A stretch of DNA of 15,192 nt from Oscillospiraceae bacterium (lineage in GTDB: Bacteria > Bacillota > Clostridia > Oscillospirales > CAG-272). The position numbers and the translations under genes were made by a program. The notes under the pieces are model-generated. The model was not told the origin of the DNA, made no database searches, and worked only from the letters and a program-made list of their open reading frames with translations. The stretch's first letter is position 1, and every line of letters begins with the position of its first letter. Positions 14,073 to 15,192 of this stretch are shown in pieces. The DNA lies in assembly GCA_015065395.1 (NCBI GenBank), contig SVQJ01000026.1, forward strand, positions 1 through 15,192, read 5' to 3'.

Positions 14073-15192
14073 TTATCTTGCGACCTCTTCCATTATGAAT
14101 GCCTCAAGAATATCGCCTTCCTTGATATCGTTGAACTTCTCAAGACCGATACCGCATTCGTAGCCCTGCTGGACTTCCTTTGCATCATCCTTGAAGCGCT
14201 TGAGAGAGGATATCTTATCCTCAAAGATAACGATACCGTCACGCACTACTCTGATAAGAGCGTTTCTGGAGATCATACCGTCCTGCACGTATGAGCCGGC
14301 AATGGTTCCCACATTGGGAACGCGGATGGTCTGACGAACCTGAGCGTGACCGAGAAGCTTCTCCACAAATTCGGGAGCAAGCATACCCTTCATAGCTGCT
14401 GTGATCTCCTCGATACACTCATAAATAACGCGGTATGTGCGGATATCAACGCTCTGACGCTCTGCGGAATCAATAGCACTCTTATCGGGACGAACGTTAA
14501 AGCCTACGATGATCGCATTTGATGCCGCCGCAAGCATTACATCACCCTCGGTGATGCCGCCTACTGCAGAATGGATAACTCTTACCTTGACCTCATCGTT
14601 GGATATCTTTTCAAGGGACTGCTTAACAGCCTCAGCGCTTCCGCCAACGTCTGCCTTAACGATGATGTTAAGCTCCTGAACGCCCTCCTTGATCTGGGAG
14701 AACAGAGCATCAAGGCTCACCTTGGCATTAGCCTTGAACTCCTCTTCCTTTGCCTTATCGCGGCGCTGCTCAGCAAGAGCTCTTGCCATTCTCTCATCCT
14801 CGACCGCATTGAACTCATCGCCAGCAAGAGGAACCTCTGCAAGACCGATGATCTCAACGGGAACGGAGGGGCCTGCACTCTTGAGAGTCTTGCCCTTATC
14901 GTCTGTCATCGCTCTTACGTGACCTACTGCGGTGCCTGCGATAACTATATCGCCTGAATGGAGAGTACCTGCCTGAACAAGAACGGTAGCAACGGGACCG
15001 CGGCCGCGGTCAAGCTTTGCCTCAATAACGATACCCTTTGCACGGCGTGCGGGGTTCGCCTTATATTCCTTGACCTCTGCAATAAGGAGCACGCTTTCGA
15101 GAAGGTCGGGAATACCCATACCTGTGAGAGCGGAAACGGGAACGCACATAACATCGCCGCCCCATTCCTCGGGAACGAGGGAGTAGTTTGTG
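14073..15192 (-). CDS. infB: Translation initiation factor IF-2, C-terminal part
   Basis: The frame runs from the TAA at 14073-14075 to the right edge with no start needed: upstream of the first internal Met the codons read VPEEWGGDVMCVPVSALTG, the conserved end of the IF-2 GTPase domain including the SALTG (G5) motif. About 373 residues are visible. They cover the beta-barrel domain II (KGIVIEAKLDRGRGPVATVLVQ), domain III (VKADVGGSAEAVKQSLEKI, IVGFNVRP) and domain IV (APEFVEKLLGHAQVRQTIRVPNVGTIAGSYV), which binds the formylated initiator tRNA. IF-2 is the GTPase that joins the subunits at initiation. The N-terminus and the G1-G4 motifs lie outside the window. It is convergent with hprK, with a terminator between them. 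Confidence 0.97.
   Translation of the reverse strand, partial: TNYSLVPEEWGGDVMCVPVSALTGMGIPDLLESVLLIAEVKEYKANPARRAKGIVIEAKLDRGRGPVATVLVQAGTLHSGDIVIAGTAVGHVRAMTDDKGKTLKSAGPSVPVEIIGLAEVPLAGDEFNAVEDERMARALAEQRRDKAKEEEFKANAKVSLDALFSQIKEGVQELNIIVKADVGGSAEAVKQSLEKISNDEVKVRVIHSAVGGITEGDVMLAAASNAIIVGFNVRPDKSAIDSAERQSVDIRTYRVIYECIEEITAAMKGMLAPEFVEKLLGHAQVRQTIRVPNVGTIAGSYVQDGMISRNALIRVVRDGIVIFEDKISSLKRFKDDAKEVQQGYECGIGLEKFNDIKEGDILEAFIMEEVAR

Overview
The window looks like chromosomal core sequence from an endospore-forming member of the Clostridia (Bacillota), probably an uncultured gut-type lineage. This is inferred from the gene set, not from any marker RNA: a prpC-prkC-rsgA signalling/ribosome operon, HPr kinase/phosphorylase, ClpC, an OmpR-type two-component pair, a CwlC-like cytoplasmic amidase and a tiny SpoVM-like sporulation peptide. 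Strong Shine-Dalgarno sites and canonical sigma-A promoters fit this placement. No phage, IS transposase, CRISPR array, rRNA or tRNA gene was seen.

Layout. 1-144: C-terminal end of an acyl-CoA synthetase (AMP-forming), followed 18 bases later by a sodium:solute symporter (163-1728); the pair suggests uptake and CoA activation of a carboxylate. 1729-1934: a short unit with a candidate sigma-E promoter, a 23-residue SpoVM-like ORF and a strong terminator. 1957-2216: a hairpin-rich intergenic repeat, whose shortened relative lies at 8414-8528. 2245-2988 (-): a TtcA-type tRNA thiolation enzyme, divergent from 3057-3617 (+), an N-acetylmuramoyl-L-alanine amidase. 3636-5760 (-): overlapping response regulator and sensor kinase genes with a good sigma-A promoter. 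5953-8370 (+): ClpC, divergent from the regulator and without ctsR/mcsA/mcsB next to it. 8615-8803 (+): an unrecognised 62-residue charged protein, then a terminator shared with the opposing operon.

8891-12647 (-): prpC (PP2C phosphatase), prkC (PASTA Ser/Thr kinase) and rsgA (ribosome-assembly GTPase), transcribed from a clear promoter at 12697-12725. The last two genes overlap by ATGA. 12847-13794 (+): hprK, divergent from prpC with its own extended -10 promoter. 13974-14023: a bidirectional terminator separating hprK from infB (IF-2), which enters from the right edge on the minus strand and is incomplete.

The genes fit a theme of cell-envelope, growth-state and sporulation control: PrkC/PrpC phospho-signalling with RsgA, carbon control through HprK, ClpC proteolysis, a two-component system, and two sporulation-associated genes. 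Most of the window is ordinary conserved chromosome. The least ordinary items are the SpoVM-like micro-ORF with its leader/terminator complementarity, the long and short versions of a structured intergenic repeat, and the Asp/Thr-rich tail of PrkC.
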